A DNA stretch of 41,610 bases from CADCTB01 sp036269435 (GTDB lineage Bacteria > Actinomycetota > Acidimicrobiia > Acidimicrobiales > AC-14), in the NCBI GenBank assembly GCA_036269435.1, contig DATASA010000068.1, forward strand, positions 1 through 41,610, written 5' to 3'. Under the pieces are notes generated by a model, which saw nothing but the letters and a program-made list of their open reading frames with translations, did not search any database and was not told where the DNA came from. Numbering within the stretch: the first letter of the stretch is position 1; each line of letters begins with the position of its first letter. A program made the position numbers and the translations under genes. Shown piece after piece: positions 1-6,641 of the stretch.

Positions 1-1
1 G

Positions 2-361
2 TCCTTCGAGGTCCCCGACGAGGGCGTCGGCTGCGGGTTCACCGAGGCCGTGCGCGGCGTGCTCTCCCACCACATGGTGATCAAGGGCGGCAAGATCGCC
101 AACTACCACCCGTACCCCCCGACGCCGTGGAACGCCAACCCCCGAGACGTCTACGGGACCCCCGGGCCCTACGAGGACGCGGTCATGAACACGCCGATCT
201 TCGAGGAGAACACGCGGGAGAACTTCAAGGGCATCGACATCATGCGGGCCGTCCGCAGCTTCGACCCCTGCCTGCCCTGCGGTGTCCACATGTACCTGGG
301 CAAGGGCCAGGTGCTGCGCAAGCTGCACTCGCCCACCGCGGCGAACACTGCCGGAGAGTGA
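2..361 (+). CDS. [NiFe]-hydrogenase large subunit, C-terminal part (group 1h-like)
   Basis: This is the 3' end of the catalytic large subunit of an uptake [NiFe] hydrogenase, which splits H2 at a Ni-Fe centre; the 5' part lies outside the window. The frame is open from base 2. The C-terminal motif DPCLPCGVH (DPCxxCxxH) supplies two of the four cysteines that bind Ni-Fe. A short tail follows the histidine and is expected to be removed by the maturation protease, which is encoded at 3649. The downstream partners (NifU-like, DUF5947, DUF6084) are typical of the high-affinity group 1h enzymes of soil actinobacteria, so I infer that group. The stop overlaps the next GTG start (GTGA), indicating translational coupling. 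Confidence 0.93.
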   Translation, partial: SFEVPDEGVGCGFTEAVRGVLSHHMVIKGGKIANYHPYPPTPWNANPRDVYGTPGPYEDAVMNTPIFEENTRENFKGIDIMRAVRSFDPCLPCGVHMYLGKGQVLRKLHSPTAANTAGE

Positions 362-921
362 CCGAGGCAACAGACCTGCAGGCGGTCGGCGAGCGACTCG
401 AGCGCATCCTCGGAGAGCTCAACGTCCTCGCCGACCCGGCTGCGAGCGAACGGGCGACGGAAGCCGTGCGCCTCGTGACCGAGCTGTACGGCGCAGCCCT
501 GTCCACCATGCTGGAGCTGGTGGTGGACGCGGGCGACGCCCCGCTGCTGGACAAGATGGTCTCCGACCCGCTCGTCTCCAGCCTATTGGTATTGCACGAT
601 CTCCACCCTTTTGACCTGGCGGCCCGGATCGGCTTGGCCTTCGACAAGATCCGGCCCTACCTGGCCTCTCACGGTGGCGACGTCGAGGTGCTCGACGTCG
701 ACGCCATCGCCGGGTCGGTGACCATCCGCCTGCTGGGCAGCTGCGACGGCTGCCCGTCGTCCTCGGTGACCCTCAAGACGGCGGTCGAGGCCGCCATCCA
801 CGAGGGCGCGCCCGAGGTGGGCCACATCGTCGTCGACGGCTGGGTCGAGCCCGAACAGCCGCCCGTCCCGTCCGTCCCCATCGAGCTGCGGCCCAAGCCG
901 GTCGGCGCGAGCGCGCGGTGA
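358..921 (+). CDS. NifU C-terminal domain protein of the hydrogenase operon
   Basis: A 187-aa protein whose C-terminal half is a NifU-type Fe-S scaffold domain. It carries the pattern LASHGGDVE, then GSCDGCPSS, with the CxxC at Cys129 and Cys132. NifU domains hold labile [4Fe-4S] or [2Fe-2S] clusters for delivery to apoproteins. In this operon the likely client is the hydrogenase small subunit or another operon Fe-S protein (inference). The first 90 residues are helical and of unknown role. I chose GTG at 358 because it overlaps the large-subunit stop by 4 bp; a longer open frame beginning at 127 would lie inside the hydrogenase gene. The stop in turn overlaps the start of the DUF5947 gene. 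Confidence 0.9.
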   Translation: MTEATDLQAVGERLERILGELNVLADPAASERATEAVRLVTELYGAALSTMLELVVDAGDAPLLDKMVSDPLVSSLLVLHDLHPFDLAARIGLAFDKIRPYLASHGGDVEVLDVDAIAGSVTIRLLGSCDGCPSSSVTLKTAVEAAIHEGAPEVGHIVVDGWVEPEQPPVPSVPIELRPKPVGASAR

Positions 922-1541
922 CCGCGCCGCTGCCCGCCGGGGCCATCGAGGTACTCCAGCGCATCCGTGCCCCCCGGCCGCCGAAGCCGCGGCCCGGCGA
1001 GCGGTGCGAGATGTGCACCGCCGACATCGGCGACGAGCACAGTCACGTGGTCGACGTCGAGAACCGCAGCCTCATGTGCACGTGCCGGGGCTGCTACCTG
1101 CTGTTCGAGTCCGCCGGCGCCGGCGGCAAGCGGTTCCGGGCCGTCCCCGAGAACTACCGCGCCGTGCCCGGCTTCGCTTTGTCGCCGGGCCAGTGGGAAG
1201 AGCTGCAGATCCCCGTGAGCGTCGCATTCTTCTTCCTCAACTCGACGGAAGAGCGGGTGGTCGGCTTCTACCCGAGCCCGGCGGGGGCCACCGAGTCGCT
1301 GTTGCCGATGGACGCCTGGGAACGCCTGCGCGGCGCCAACCCCGAGCTGGCCGACATCGCACCCGACACCGAGGCGCTGCTGGTGCGGGCGCCGTCCGAG
1401 GGCTACATCGTGCCCATCGACGCCTGCTACGAGCTCGTCGGCCACATGCGCCGCCTGTGGCAGGGCTTCGACGGCGGCCAGGAGGCCCGGGCCGAGATGA
1501 AGGCCTTCTTCGACCGGGTCAAGGCACGGGCGGGCGCTTGA
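918..1541 (+). CDS. DUF5947 family protein (hydrogenase-associated)
   Basis: A 207-aa protein matching the DUF5947 family found in group 1h hydrogenase operons; no biochemical role is established. Near the N-terminus are C30-x2-C33, H41, H43 and C54-x-C56-x2-C59, an arrangement that could bind zinc or an Fe-S cluster. The rest looks soluble, with no signal peptide or membrane segment. GTG at 918 overlaps the NifU-like stop (GTGA). An assembly or electron-transfer role for the hydrogenase is inference from context only. Confidence 0.85.
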   Translation: MTAPLPAGAIEVLQRIRAPRPPKPRPGERCEMCTADIGDEHSHVVDVENRSLMCTCRGCYLLFESAGAGGKRFRAVPENYRAVPGFALSPGQWEELQIPVSVAFFFLNSTEERVVGFYPSPAGATESLLPMDAWERLRGANPELADIAPDTEALLVRAPSEGYIVPIDACYELVGHMRRLWQGFDGGQEARAEMKAFFDRVKARAGA

Positions 1542-1545
1542 GCAC

Positions 1546-1676
1546 GCGCGAGCACCGAAGCGAAGCGGAGGAGCGCAGCGCCCATGATCGGCGCGAGCAC
1601 CGAAGCGCGGCGGAGGAGCGCGGCGCCCATGATCGGCGCGAGCACCGAAGCGCGGCGGAGGAGCGCGGCGCATGAG
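1546..1676 (+). repeat. 45-bp tandem repeat, three copies, containing ribosome-binding site and ATG
   Basis: A unit of about 45 bp, beginning GCGCGAGCACCGAAG, occurs at 1546, 1591 and 1636; the last copy is about 2 bp shorter before its ATG. Each copy holds a GGAGGAG ribosome-binding sequence followed by an ATG (1584, 1629, 1672). The third ATG is the start of the DUF6084 gene. The first two ATGs open a 31-codon frame that ends at 1679, overlapping that start. The repeat therefore duplicates a translation start region. Confidence 0.9.
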
Positions 1677-1679
1677 TGA
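1584..1679 (+). other. Possible 31-codon leader frame inside the repeat
   Basis: ATG at 1584 and the in-frame ATG at 1629 read through the repeat units to TGA at 1677-1679. The stop overlaps the DUF6084 start ATG at 1672. Both ATGs have a GGAGGAG upstream. The peptide is repetitive and Arg/Ala-rich, so any function would more likely lie in the act of translation (coupling) than in the product. Translation is not shown. Confidence 0.2.
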
Positions 1680-2295
1680 CATCGATTTCGTCGTCCTCGG
1701 CGCCGAGCCCGACCCCTACGCCGCGGCCCCGACGCTGCTGTTCAAGCTGGGGCTCACGGAGACGACGGGCACGGCCGTGCACTCGGTGTCGCTGCGGGCC
1801 CAGCTGCGCATCGAGCCGCAGAAGCGCCGGTACACCGAGGACGAGGAGGAGCGCCTGCTCGCCATCTTCGGCGAGACGCCGCGGTGGGGCGACACCCTCA
1901 AGCCGTTTCTCTGGACCCACGCCTCGACCATGGTCGCCGGGTTCAGCGACAGCGCCGAGGTGATCCTGCCGGTCACCTGCACGTACGACTTCGAGGTGGC
2001 GGCGGCGAAGTACCTGCACGCGCTCGACGACGGCGACGTTCCCCTGGTCCTGATGTTCAACGGCACCATCTTCTCGAGTGCGGGCGTGGAGCCGGTGCCG
2101 TGGCACAAGGAGTCCAACTTCCGCATGCCGGCCCGGCTGTGGCGGCAGCTGATGGATCTGTACTTCCCGGACAGCGGATGGATTCGCCTGCGCCGGGACG
2201 CCTTGGACAGCCTCGAGCGGTACAAGGCCGAGCGGGCGCTGGCCACGTGGGAGCAGGCCATCGAGGCCCTCCTCAAAGAGGCCGGCCCAGTATGA
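1672..2295 (+). CDS. DUF6084 family protein (hydrogenase-associated)
   Basis: A 207-aa soluble protein matching DUF6084, a family seen beside group 1h hydrogenase structural genes and of unknown function. It has a beta-rich N-terminal half and a helical C-terminus that includes a PWHKESNFRMP segment. The few cysteines include one in the VTCTYDF segment, so metal binding is not obvious. The start ATG at 1672 has GGAGGAG about 9 bp upstream, in the last copy of the tandem repeat. Because the repeat separates it from DUF5947 by 130 bp, this is the only loose joint in the first half of the operon. Its stop overlaps an ATG at 2292 that opens a nine-codon frame. Confidence 0.85.
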   Translation: MSDIDFVVLGAEPDPYAAAPTLLFKLGLTETTGTAVHSVSLRAQLRIEPQKRRYTEDEEERLLAIFGETPRWGDTLKPFLWTHASTMVAGFSDSAEVILPVTCTYDFEVAAAKYLHALDDGDVPLVLMFNGTIFSSAGVEPVPWHKESNFRMPARLWRQLMDLYFPDSGWIRLRRDALDSLERYKAERALATWEQAIEALLKEAGPV

Positions 2296-2321
2296 GCTCC
2301 CCGGAAGGCGTTCCGGCGTGA
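2292..2321 (+). other. Nine-codon linking frame between two hydrogenase-operon genes
   Basis: ATG at 2292 overlaps the DUF6084 stop (ATGA). It reads MSSPEGVPA to a TGA at 2319-2321, which overlaps the GTG start at 2318 of the next gene. The tiny frame could pass ribosomes from one cistron to the next. It may instead be a degenerated duplicate start. Confidence 0.25.
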
Positions 2322-3652
2322 GCTCGGTGTCGACGCGCGCCACCGCGGCCGGGTTCGACCGGGCTCGCAAGGTGGCCGACGCGGTGCTCTACGAGGGGTA
2401 CGTCCTGTACCCGTACCGGGCCTCGGCGGCGAAGAACCAGATTCGCTGGCAGTTCGGGGTGGTCGCCCCCAAGGGGTTCTGCGACATCGACCCCGGAGAG
2501 AAGTCGTCGATGCAGACGGAGGTGCTGGTCGAGGGGGCCCGACCGGTCGTCGACCTGAAGCTCCGCTTCCTCCGTGTCCAGTCCCGCACGATCGAAGATC
2601 CGGGTGGCAGCCCGGTGGCCTCGGTCGAGGTCGACGGCAAGCTCTGGACCTCCTGGGACGAGGCCGTCGAGGAGGAGCTGGACATCGAGGCCGTCGGCCT
2701 CGGCGAGCGCGTCGTCCCGTTCGACCTGCCGGCGAACGAGGAGTCCCAGCCGCTCGGCGACGCCGGGCGCGTCGTCCGTCGCCGGGCCGCGCTTCGCGGT
2801 CAGCTGCAGTTGGTGGCGGAGCGCGTCGAGGGTCCGTACCCGCTGGTCAAGTTCAGGGTGACGGTGCAGAACACGACCCCGTGGACACAGATCGGCGCAT
2901 CACGCGACGAGGTCGTGCGCACGTCGCTCGTCGCCGTGCACACGCTCATGGCCGTCCACCACGGCCGGTTCGTCTCCATGATCGACCCGCCGGAGTTCGC
3001 CACCGGCGCGGTGGCGTCGTGTCGCAACATCGGCACGTGGCCGGTGATGATCGGCGACGAAGGCGACCGTGAGGTCATGCTGTCCTCGCCCATCACCTTG
3101 TACGACTACCCCGAGGTGGCGCCCGAGAGCGACGGCGACATGTTCGACTGTGCGGAGATCGACGAGATCCTCGCCCTGCGGGTGCTCACCCTCACCGATG
3201 CCGAGAAGCGCGAAGCGCGGGGCACCGACGACAAGGCCGCCGCCATCATCGACCGGGTCGACGCCATGCCCCCGGAGATGTTCGACAAGCTCCACGGCGC
3301 CATCCGGTACCTGCGGGGGACGAGTGCGCCGATGCAGGCGCCCAAGGAGAACGACGTCCCGTGGTGGGATCCGGGCGCCGACGCGTCCGTCGACCCGTTC
3401 CAGGACACGATCCTGATCGGCGCGTCCGTCGTCGGCCGCGGCGCCCGGGTGCGGCTCCGGCCCCTCGGTCGGGCCGACGCCCACGACATGTTCCTCATCG
3501 GCCGGCTGGCCACGGTGGAGGGCGTGTTCTTCGACGTCGACGGGGAGACGCAGCTCGCGGTCACCCTCGACGACGACCCCGGCGCCGACCTGGCCCGGAC
3601 CCACGGCCGCTACCTGTACTTCCGCCCGGACGAGCTGGAGGTTCAGGCGTGA
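2318..3652 (+). CDS. Conserved-looking 444-aa hydrogenase-operon protein of unknown function
   Basis: I do not recognise a named family. The protein is 444 aa, soluble and acidic, rich in beta-type segments, without signal peptide, membrane helix or CxxC motif. It has only three cysteines that I can see, in the segments KGFCD, ASCRN and FDCAE. It sits between DUF6084 and the maturation protease, with 4-bp GTGA overlaps on both sides, so it is almost certainly co-translated with hydrogenase maturation genes. A structural, chaperone or scaffold role is inference from position. GTG at 2318 is chosen for its overlap with the preceding mini-frame. Confidence 0.85.
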   Translation: MSSVSTRATAAGFDRARKVADAVLYEGYVLYPYRASAAKNQIRWQFGVVAPKGFCDIDPGEKSSMQTEVLVEGARPVVDLKLRFLRVQSRTIEDPGGSPVASVEVDGKLWTSWDEAVEEELDIEAVGLGERVVPFDLPANEESQPLGDAGRVVRRRAALRGQLQLVAERVEGPYPLVKFRVTVQNTTPWTQIGASRDEVVRTSLVAVHTLMAVHHGRFVSMIDPPEFATGAVASCRNIGTWPVMIGDEGDREVMLSSPITLYDYPEVAPESDGDMFDCAEIDEILALRVLTLTDAEKREARGTDDKAAAIIDRVDAMPPEMFDKLHGAIRYLRGTSAPMQAPKENDVPWWDPGADASVDPFQDTILIGASVVGRGARVRLRPLGRADAHDMFLIGRLATVEGVFFDVDGETQLAVTLDDDPGADLARTHGRYLYFRPDELEVQA

Positions 3653-4146
3653 GCGGCGGGGCGCGCGTGCTGGTGGTCGGGGTCGGGAACATCTTCCTCG
3701 GCGACGACGGGTTCGGTGTCGAGGTCGCGGCCCGGCTGGCCGCCCGTCCCATCCCCGAGGGCGTCCGGGTCGCCGACTTCGGCATCCGCGGCGTCCACCT
3801 CGCCTACGAGCTGCTCGAAGGCTTCGACCTGGTCATCCTGGTCGACACCGTCAACCTGGGCGACGCGCCCGGGACCGTCGCCGTCCTCGAGCCCGATGCG
3901 GACTCGGAGGGAGGCGTGCTGCCCGACGCCCACGACCTGGACCCGGTCGCGGTGCTCGGGTTGCTGACCGACCTGGGCGGGTCGGTCGGCCGAATGCTCG
4001 TCGTCGGCTGCCAGCCGTCCGACATGTCCGAGTCCATGGGCCTGTCCGAGCCGGTGGCGCGGGCGGTCGACCAGGCGATCGGGGTCGTCGACGACCTCGT
4101 GCGCGAACACCTGTCCACGTACGTCGGGAAGGAGCACCGAGGATGA
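3649..4146 (+). CDS. Hydrogenase maturation protease (HyaD/HybD family)
   Basis: A 165-aa endopeptidase of the HybD family (M52). It checks that nickel is inserted and then trims the C-terminal tail of the large subunit after the DPCxxCxxH motif. The signature GVGNIFLGDDGFG is near residue 10. The expected nickel-contacting positions are present: the acidic residue in GDDGFG, the Asp in LVDTVNLG, and the His in DAHDL. Its substrate is most likely the large subunit ending at 361, which keeps a cleavable tail. GTG at 3649 overlaps the previous stop (GTGA), and its own stop overlaps the ATG of the next micropeptide gene. Confidence 0.93.
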   Translation: MSGGARVLVVGVGNIFLGDDGFGVEVAARLAARPIPEGVRVADFGIRGVHLAYELLEGFDLVILVDTVNLGDAPGTVAVLEPDADSEGGVLPDAHDLDPVAVLGLLTDLGGSVGRMLVVGCQPSDMSESMGLSEPVARAVDQAIGVVDDLVREHLSTYVGKEHRG

Positions 4147-4247
4147 TCCGCCGTTTGTTCATGTCCGTGTTGTTCGCTGCGGTCGCGGGAGTCGTGGTGA
4201 AGTCGCTGCCCGACATCGCCCGCTACCTCAAGATGCGGGAGATGTAG
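4143..4247 (+). CDS. 34-aa single-helix membrane peptide, copy 1 (DUF6893-like)
   Basis: ATG at 4143 overlaps the protease stop (ATGA) and encodes 34 residues. There is a basic start (MIRR), a hydrophobic stretch of about 14 residues, then SLPDIARYLKMREM. Small proteins of this shape (DUF6893, from memory) occur in actinobacteria; the function is unknown. The next gene encodes a second peptide with the same SLPDxARYxxxRxM ending, so the pair looks like a tandem duplication. Overlaps on both sides argue that it is genuinely translated. It could anchor or nucleate the hydrogenase at the membrane (inference). Confidence 0.75.
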   Translation: MIRRLFMSVLFAAVAGVVVKSLPDIARYLKMREM

Positions 4248-4366
4248 TGAGGACGGTCGGCATCGCCACCACGCTGGTGGTCGCCCTCTTGATCGTCGCC
4301 TTCCTGGCCATCCTGCTCATGTCCTTGCCGGACCTGGCCAGGTACCGCCGCCTGCGGAGGATGTAG
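4247..4366 (+). CDS. 39-aa single-helix membrane peptide, copy 2
   Basis: GTG at 4247 uses the last base of the preceding stop (TAGTG) and encodes 39 residues. A longer hydrophobic helix of about 20 residues is followed by SLPDLARYRRLRRM. The shared SLPDxARY motif and terminal basic residues ending in Met mark it as a paralogue of the 34-aa peptide just upstream. Predicted topology is N-out or a simple anchor, with a basic cytoplasmic tail. Its stop overlaps the HypA start by one base. No function is known to me. Confidence 0.72.
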   Translation: MRTVGIATTLVVALLIVAFLAILLMSLPDLARYRRLRRM

Positions 4367-4725
4367 TGCACGAGCTCGGATTGTGCGAGGCGATCGTCGG
4401 CGCGGTCGAGAAGCGGGCCGGCGAGCGCGAGGTGGCGAGGGTGCGGGTCCAGGTGGGCCGGCTGCACCACGTCCACCCCGAGGCCTTCGAGCAGTCGTTC
4501 GCCATCGCGGCGATGGGCGGCGTGGCGGACAACGCACACGCCGAGCTGGTGCTGCTGCCGGTGCGCTGGACGTGCGGCTCCTGCCAGGCCGAGGGCGAGG
4601 GCGACGAGGTGCCCCTGGCCTGCGCATCCTGCGGCGGCATCGACATCGACCTCACCGGCGGGAACGAGCTGCTGCTGGAGTCCATCGAATACCGGGCCGC
4701 CGTGCCGGCCGCCGAAGCGGGGTAG
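4366..4725 (+). CDS. hypA: Hydrogenase nickel incorporation protein HypA
   Basis: A 119-aa HypA. This metallochaperone delivers nickel, together with HypB, to the hydrogenase large subunit. The N-terminal MHEL holds the nickel-binding His2, and the structural zinc site is C70-x2-C73 with C86-x2-C89. The length is normal for the family (about 113-120). GTG at 4366 is fixed by the need to start with MHEL and overlaps the micropeptide stop (TAGTG). HypB is not in this window, so it must be encoded elsewhere. Confidence 0.95.
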   Translation: MHELGLCEAIVGAVEKRAGEREVARVRVQVGRLHHVHPEAFEQSFAIAAMGGVADNAHAELVLLPVRWTCGSCQAEGEGDEVPLACASCGGIDIDLTGGNELLLESIEYRAAVPAAEAG

Positions 4726-4730
4726 TCCCC

Positions 4731-4979
4731 ATGTGCCTCGGGATACCCGGACGGATCGTGGAGCTCCACGACAACCCCCACCTCGCCACGGTCGACATCC
4801 TCGGCGAGAAGAGCGCGATCAACATCGGCATGATCGAGGAGCCGCTCGCTCCTGGCGACTACGTCCTGATCCACGTCGGCTTCGCCATGACGAAGATCGA
4901 TGCGGCAGGCGCCCGCCAGGCCCTCGACGGGCTCCGCCTATTGGGCAACAACGACGAGGAGGCTGAGCAGTGGGTGTGA
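4731..4979 (+). CDS. hypC: Hydrogenase assembly chaperone HypC
   Basis: An 82-aa HypC/HupF chaperone. With HypD it carries the Fe(CN)2CO group and inserts it into the large subunit. The family start MCLGIPG is present, with the essential Cys2, as is the later HVGFAM segment with its conserved His. It begins 5 bp after HypA. The end overlaps the following gene, whose GTG at 4970 lies inside the last codons. HypD, E and F are not seen here. Confidence 0.95.
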   Translation: MCLGIPGRIVELHDNPHLATVDILGEKSAINIGMIEEPLAPGDYVLIHVGFAMTKIDAAGARQALDGLRLLGNNDEEAEQWV

Positions 4980-5188
4980 TGATCGGTTTCGTGGCCGGAT
5001 ACGTGTTCGGGACGCGAGCGGGCGCCGAGGGCTACAAGGAGATGATGGACGCCCTCAAGACGATCACGTCGTCCGGAGAGCTGAAGGAGCTGGTCGGCGG
5101 CGTGGTCTCCCTGCTCGGCGACGTGCTGAAGCAGGGCACGGCTGCGCTGGGCGAAGGGTCCGAAGCCAAGCTGCGGCGCATCGCCTGA
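4970..5188 (+). CDS. YtxH-like small protein
   Basis: A 72-aa protein opening with a glycine-rich hydrophobic stretch (MIGFVAGYVFGTRAGAEGY) typical of YtxH-like proteins, followed by an amphipathic helix. It probably associates with the membrane. GTG at 4970 has GAGGAGG about 7 bp upstream, inside the end of hypC, so it is the last gene of the hydrogenase operon in view. Its function is unknown; a stress- or membrane-related role is the usual guess for this family. Confidence 0.75.
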   Translation: MGVMIGFVAGYVFGTRAGAEGYKEMMDALKTITSSGELKELVGGVVSLLGDVLKQGTAALGEGSEAKLRRIA

Positions 5189-5225
5189 GCCCGTTGGCCA
5201 GCCCGACCGGCCGGCGTGCGACTTC

Positions 5226-6299
5226 ATGGTCCTGGTCATCACCGCCTCGGACCGGCAGGCGTTCAAGCGCTGCCGGCGGGCGTGGGACTTCGGCTCACCC
5301 CTTCGCCAGAACCTCGAACCGGTCGGGCCGCCGGCCGCTCCCGACCTCGGTCGGGCGCTCGTCGACGCCCTCGCCGTCTGGTACTTCCCGGGCATGTGGG
5401 AGTGGGACCGCGCCATCGTGCGGCCGCTGGCCCTGGAGGGCTACCACCGGGCGGTCGACGGCTGGCCGCCGGGCCATGACGCCCTGGCCGCCGACGGTGA
5501 GGTCCTGCTGGGCCGCTACTTCGAATGGGCCCAGACCGTCGACCAGTTCACCCCGGTGCGGGTCGAGACGGAGTTCGAGGTGTCCGTCCCCGACCCCGCC
5601 GACCCGGTCCGGGATCTGGTCGGCGCCGACGGATCGGCCGTGCACTTCGCCGGGAGGGTGGAGTTGCTCGTCGTCGACGCCTTCGACCTCTACTGGCTGG
5701 TCGTCCACCGGATCGGCCCGGCGTGGGCCGACGTCGAGGAGCTGCTGCTGGACGAGCGGGGTGCGTCGTTCTGCTGGGCCTGGGAACGGGCGTTTCTCGG
5801 CATGGACGTCGCCGGGACGCTCTACAACGAGCTGCGCACCGACGTCGACGTCGAGGCCCTTCCGCCCGTGCCCCCGATGGGCTCCACCGCTCCGACGGCC
5901 GTGACCGGTCACCGGCGGATGTACGTGCGCGCCGGACGGTCGCCCGATCCGGAGATCACCCGGGAGGGCGACGACGTGTTCCGCCGCACTCGCATCCGCC
6001 GGGGCCCGGTGGAGATGGAGCGGGTGCGGCACAAGCTGGCCCTGGAGGCCCGTGACATGACCGGCGGCGCGCTCGCCGTCTATCCGACGCCCACCTGGGA
6101 CACGTGCGCGCCCTGCCGGTTCCGGTCGCCGTGCATCGCCCTGGACACCGGCGACGACAGTGCCGCGATCCTGGCCGAGCAGTACCGCCTCCGGCCCGAG
6201 CCCGTCGCCGTCGAGGGGCGGCTCGGCACCGTCACCTGGTCCATCGGACGCGGCGCCGCGCCTCCAACGTTCGGGCGCGACCGGCGGCCCGGGCAATGA
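5226..6299 (+). CDS. PD-(D/E)XK-fold Fe-S protein (Cas4/AddB-like), probably catalytically inactive
   Basis: A 357-aa protein resembling PDDEXK_1/Cas4-type nucleases. Four cysteines fit the family's [4Fe-4S] site: C16 in AFKRCRRAWDF, and C294-x2-C297-x5-C303 near the C-terminus. The catalytic motifs look eroded. GRVELLV replaces the usual GxxDxxx, LVVHRIG replaces the (D/E)xK strand, and the following WAWERAFLGM helix lacks the usual Gln. The segment TLYNELRTD matches the equivalent region of actinobacterial and phage relatives. It may bind DNA without cutting. It starts 37 bp after the YtxH-like gene; ATG at 5226 gives a natural N-terminus. Whether it belongs functionally to the hydrogenase operon is unclear. 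Confidence 0.75.
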   Translation: MVLVITASDRQAFKRCRRAWDFGSPLRQNLEPVGPPAAPDLGRALVDALAVWYFPGMWEWDRAIVRPLALEGYHRAVDGWPPGHDALAADGEVLLGRYFEWAQTVDQFTPVRVETEFEVSVPDPADPVRDLVGADGSAVHFAGRVELLVVDAFDLYWLVVHRIGPAWADVEELLLDERGASFCWAWERAFLGMDVAGTLYNELRTDVDVEALPPVPPMGSTAPTAVTGHRRMYVRAGRSPDPEITREGDDVFRRTRIRRGPVEMERVRHKLALEARDMTGGALAVYPTPTWDTCAPCRFRSPCIALDTGDDSAAILAEQYRLRPEPVAVEGRLGTVTWSIGRGAAPPTFGRDRRPGQ

Positions 6300-6322
6300 C
6301 GTCGGGGAAGGAACCACTCACC

Positions 6323-6346
6323 ATGAAACAGAGGGAGACAGCATGA
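6323..6346 (+). other. Seven-codon leader frame (MKQRETA)
   Basis: ATG at 6323 reads seven codons to TGA at 6344-6346, overlapping the ATG at 6343 of the next gene. A purine-rich AAGGAA lies about 11 bp upstream. It could couple translation of the following small membrane protein; expression is unproven. Confidence 0.25.
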
Positions 6347-6591
6347 ACTGGTTGTGGATCGGCGACGCGGTGCTGCTGGTGGTGGTGGCCCCGCTGGTGC
6401 TGCTGTTCGCGGGGCGGGTGCTGCGGCGGATCCGAGCGATCGGCAGGCTCAGCAACGACGTCCTCACCCACGGCCTGGCCCTCAGCGCCAACCTGCAGGC
6501 CGTCCCCAAGCTCGTCGAGACGAAGCGGCTGACCGGCGCGGCCCGCTCCCTGGTCGGCCGGTACGGCGCCGGTCTCGTCGCCCTCCTCTAG
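6343..6591 (+). CDS. Small one-helix membrane protein A1 (82 aa), unknown
   Basis: An 82-aa protein with one strong N-terminal membrane helix (about residues 6-24). A basic VLRRIRAI junction follows, then an amphipathic region containing SANLQAVPKLVET. I do not recognise the family. The layout of helix, RRI junction, Asn/Asp-rich amphipathic helix, then a Pro and a Thr/Glu segment resembles the proteins encoded on the other strand at 7484-7768 and 7774-8049. ATG at 6343 is chosen for its GAGGGAG ribosome-binding site and normal spacing. It is first of a two-gene (+) unit with the 6642 gene, 50 bp downstream. Confidence 0.7.
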   Translation: MNWLWIGDAVLLVVVAPLVLLFAGRVLRRIRAIGRLSNDVLTHGLALSANLQAVPKLVETKRLTGAARSLVGRYGAGLVALL

Positions 6592-6641
6592 TTCCCACCG
6601 TCCCGGTTCGACCACAAGCCCGTTATCTGAAAGGAAAGAGC

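Noticed and set aside
127..357. N-terminal extension of the NifU-like protein into the hydrogenase gene
   Set aside because: The frame is open but lies inside the large-subunit coding sequence; the overlap start at 358 is the natural one.
669..1682. Long reverse-strand open frame opposite DUF5947
   Set aside because: Typical high-GC antisense shadow; repetitive translation from the tandem repeat and no recognisable domain.
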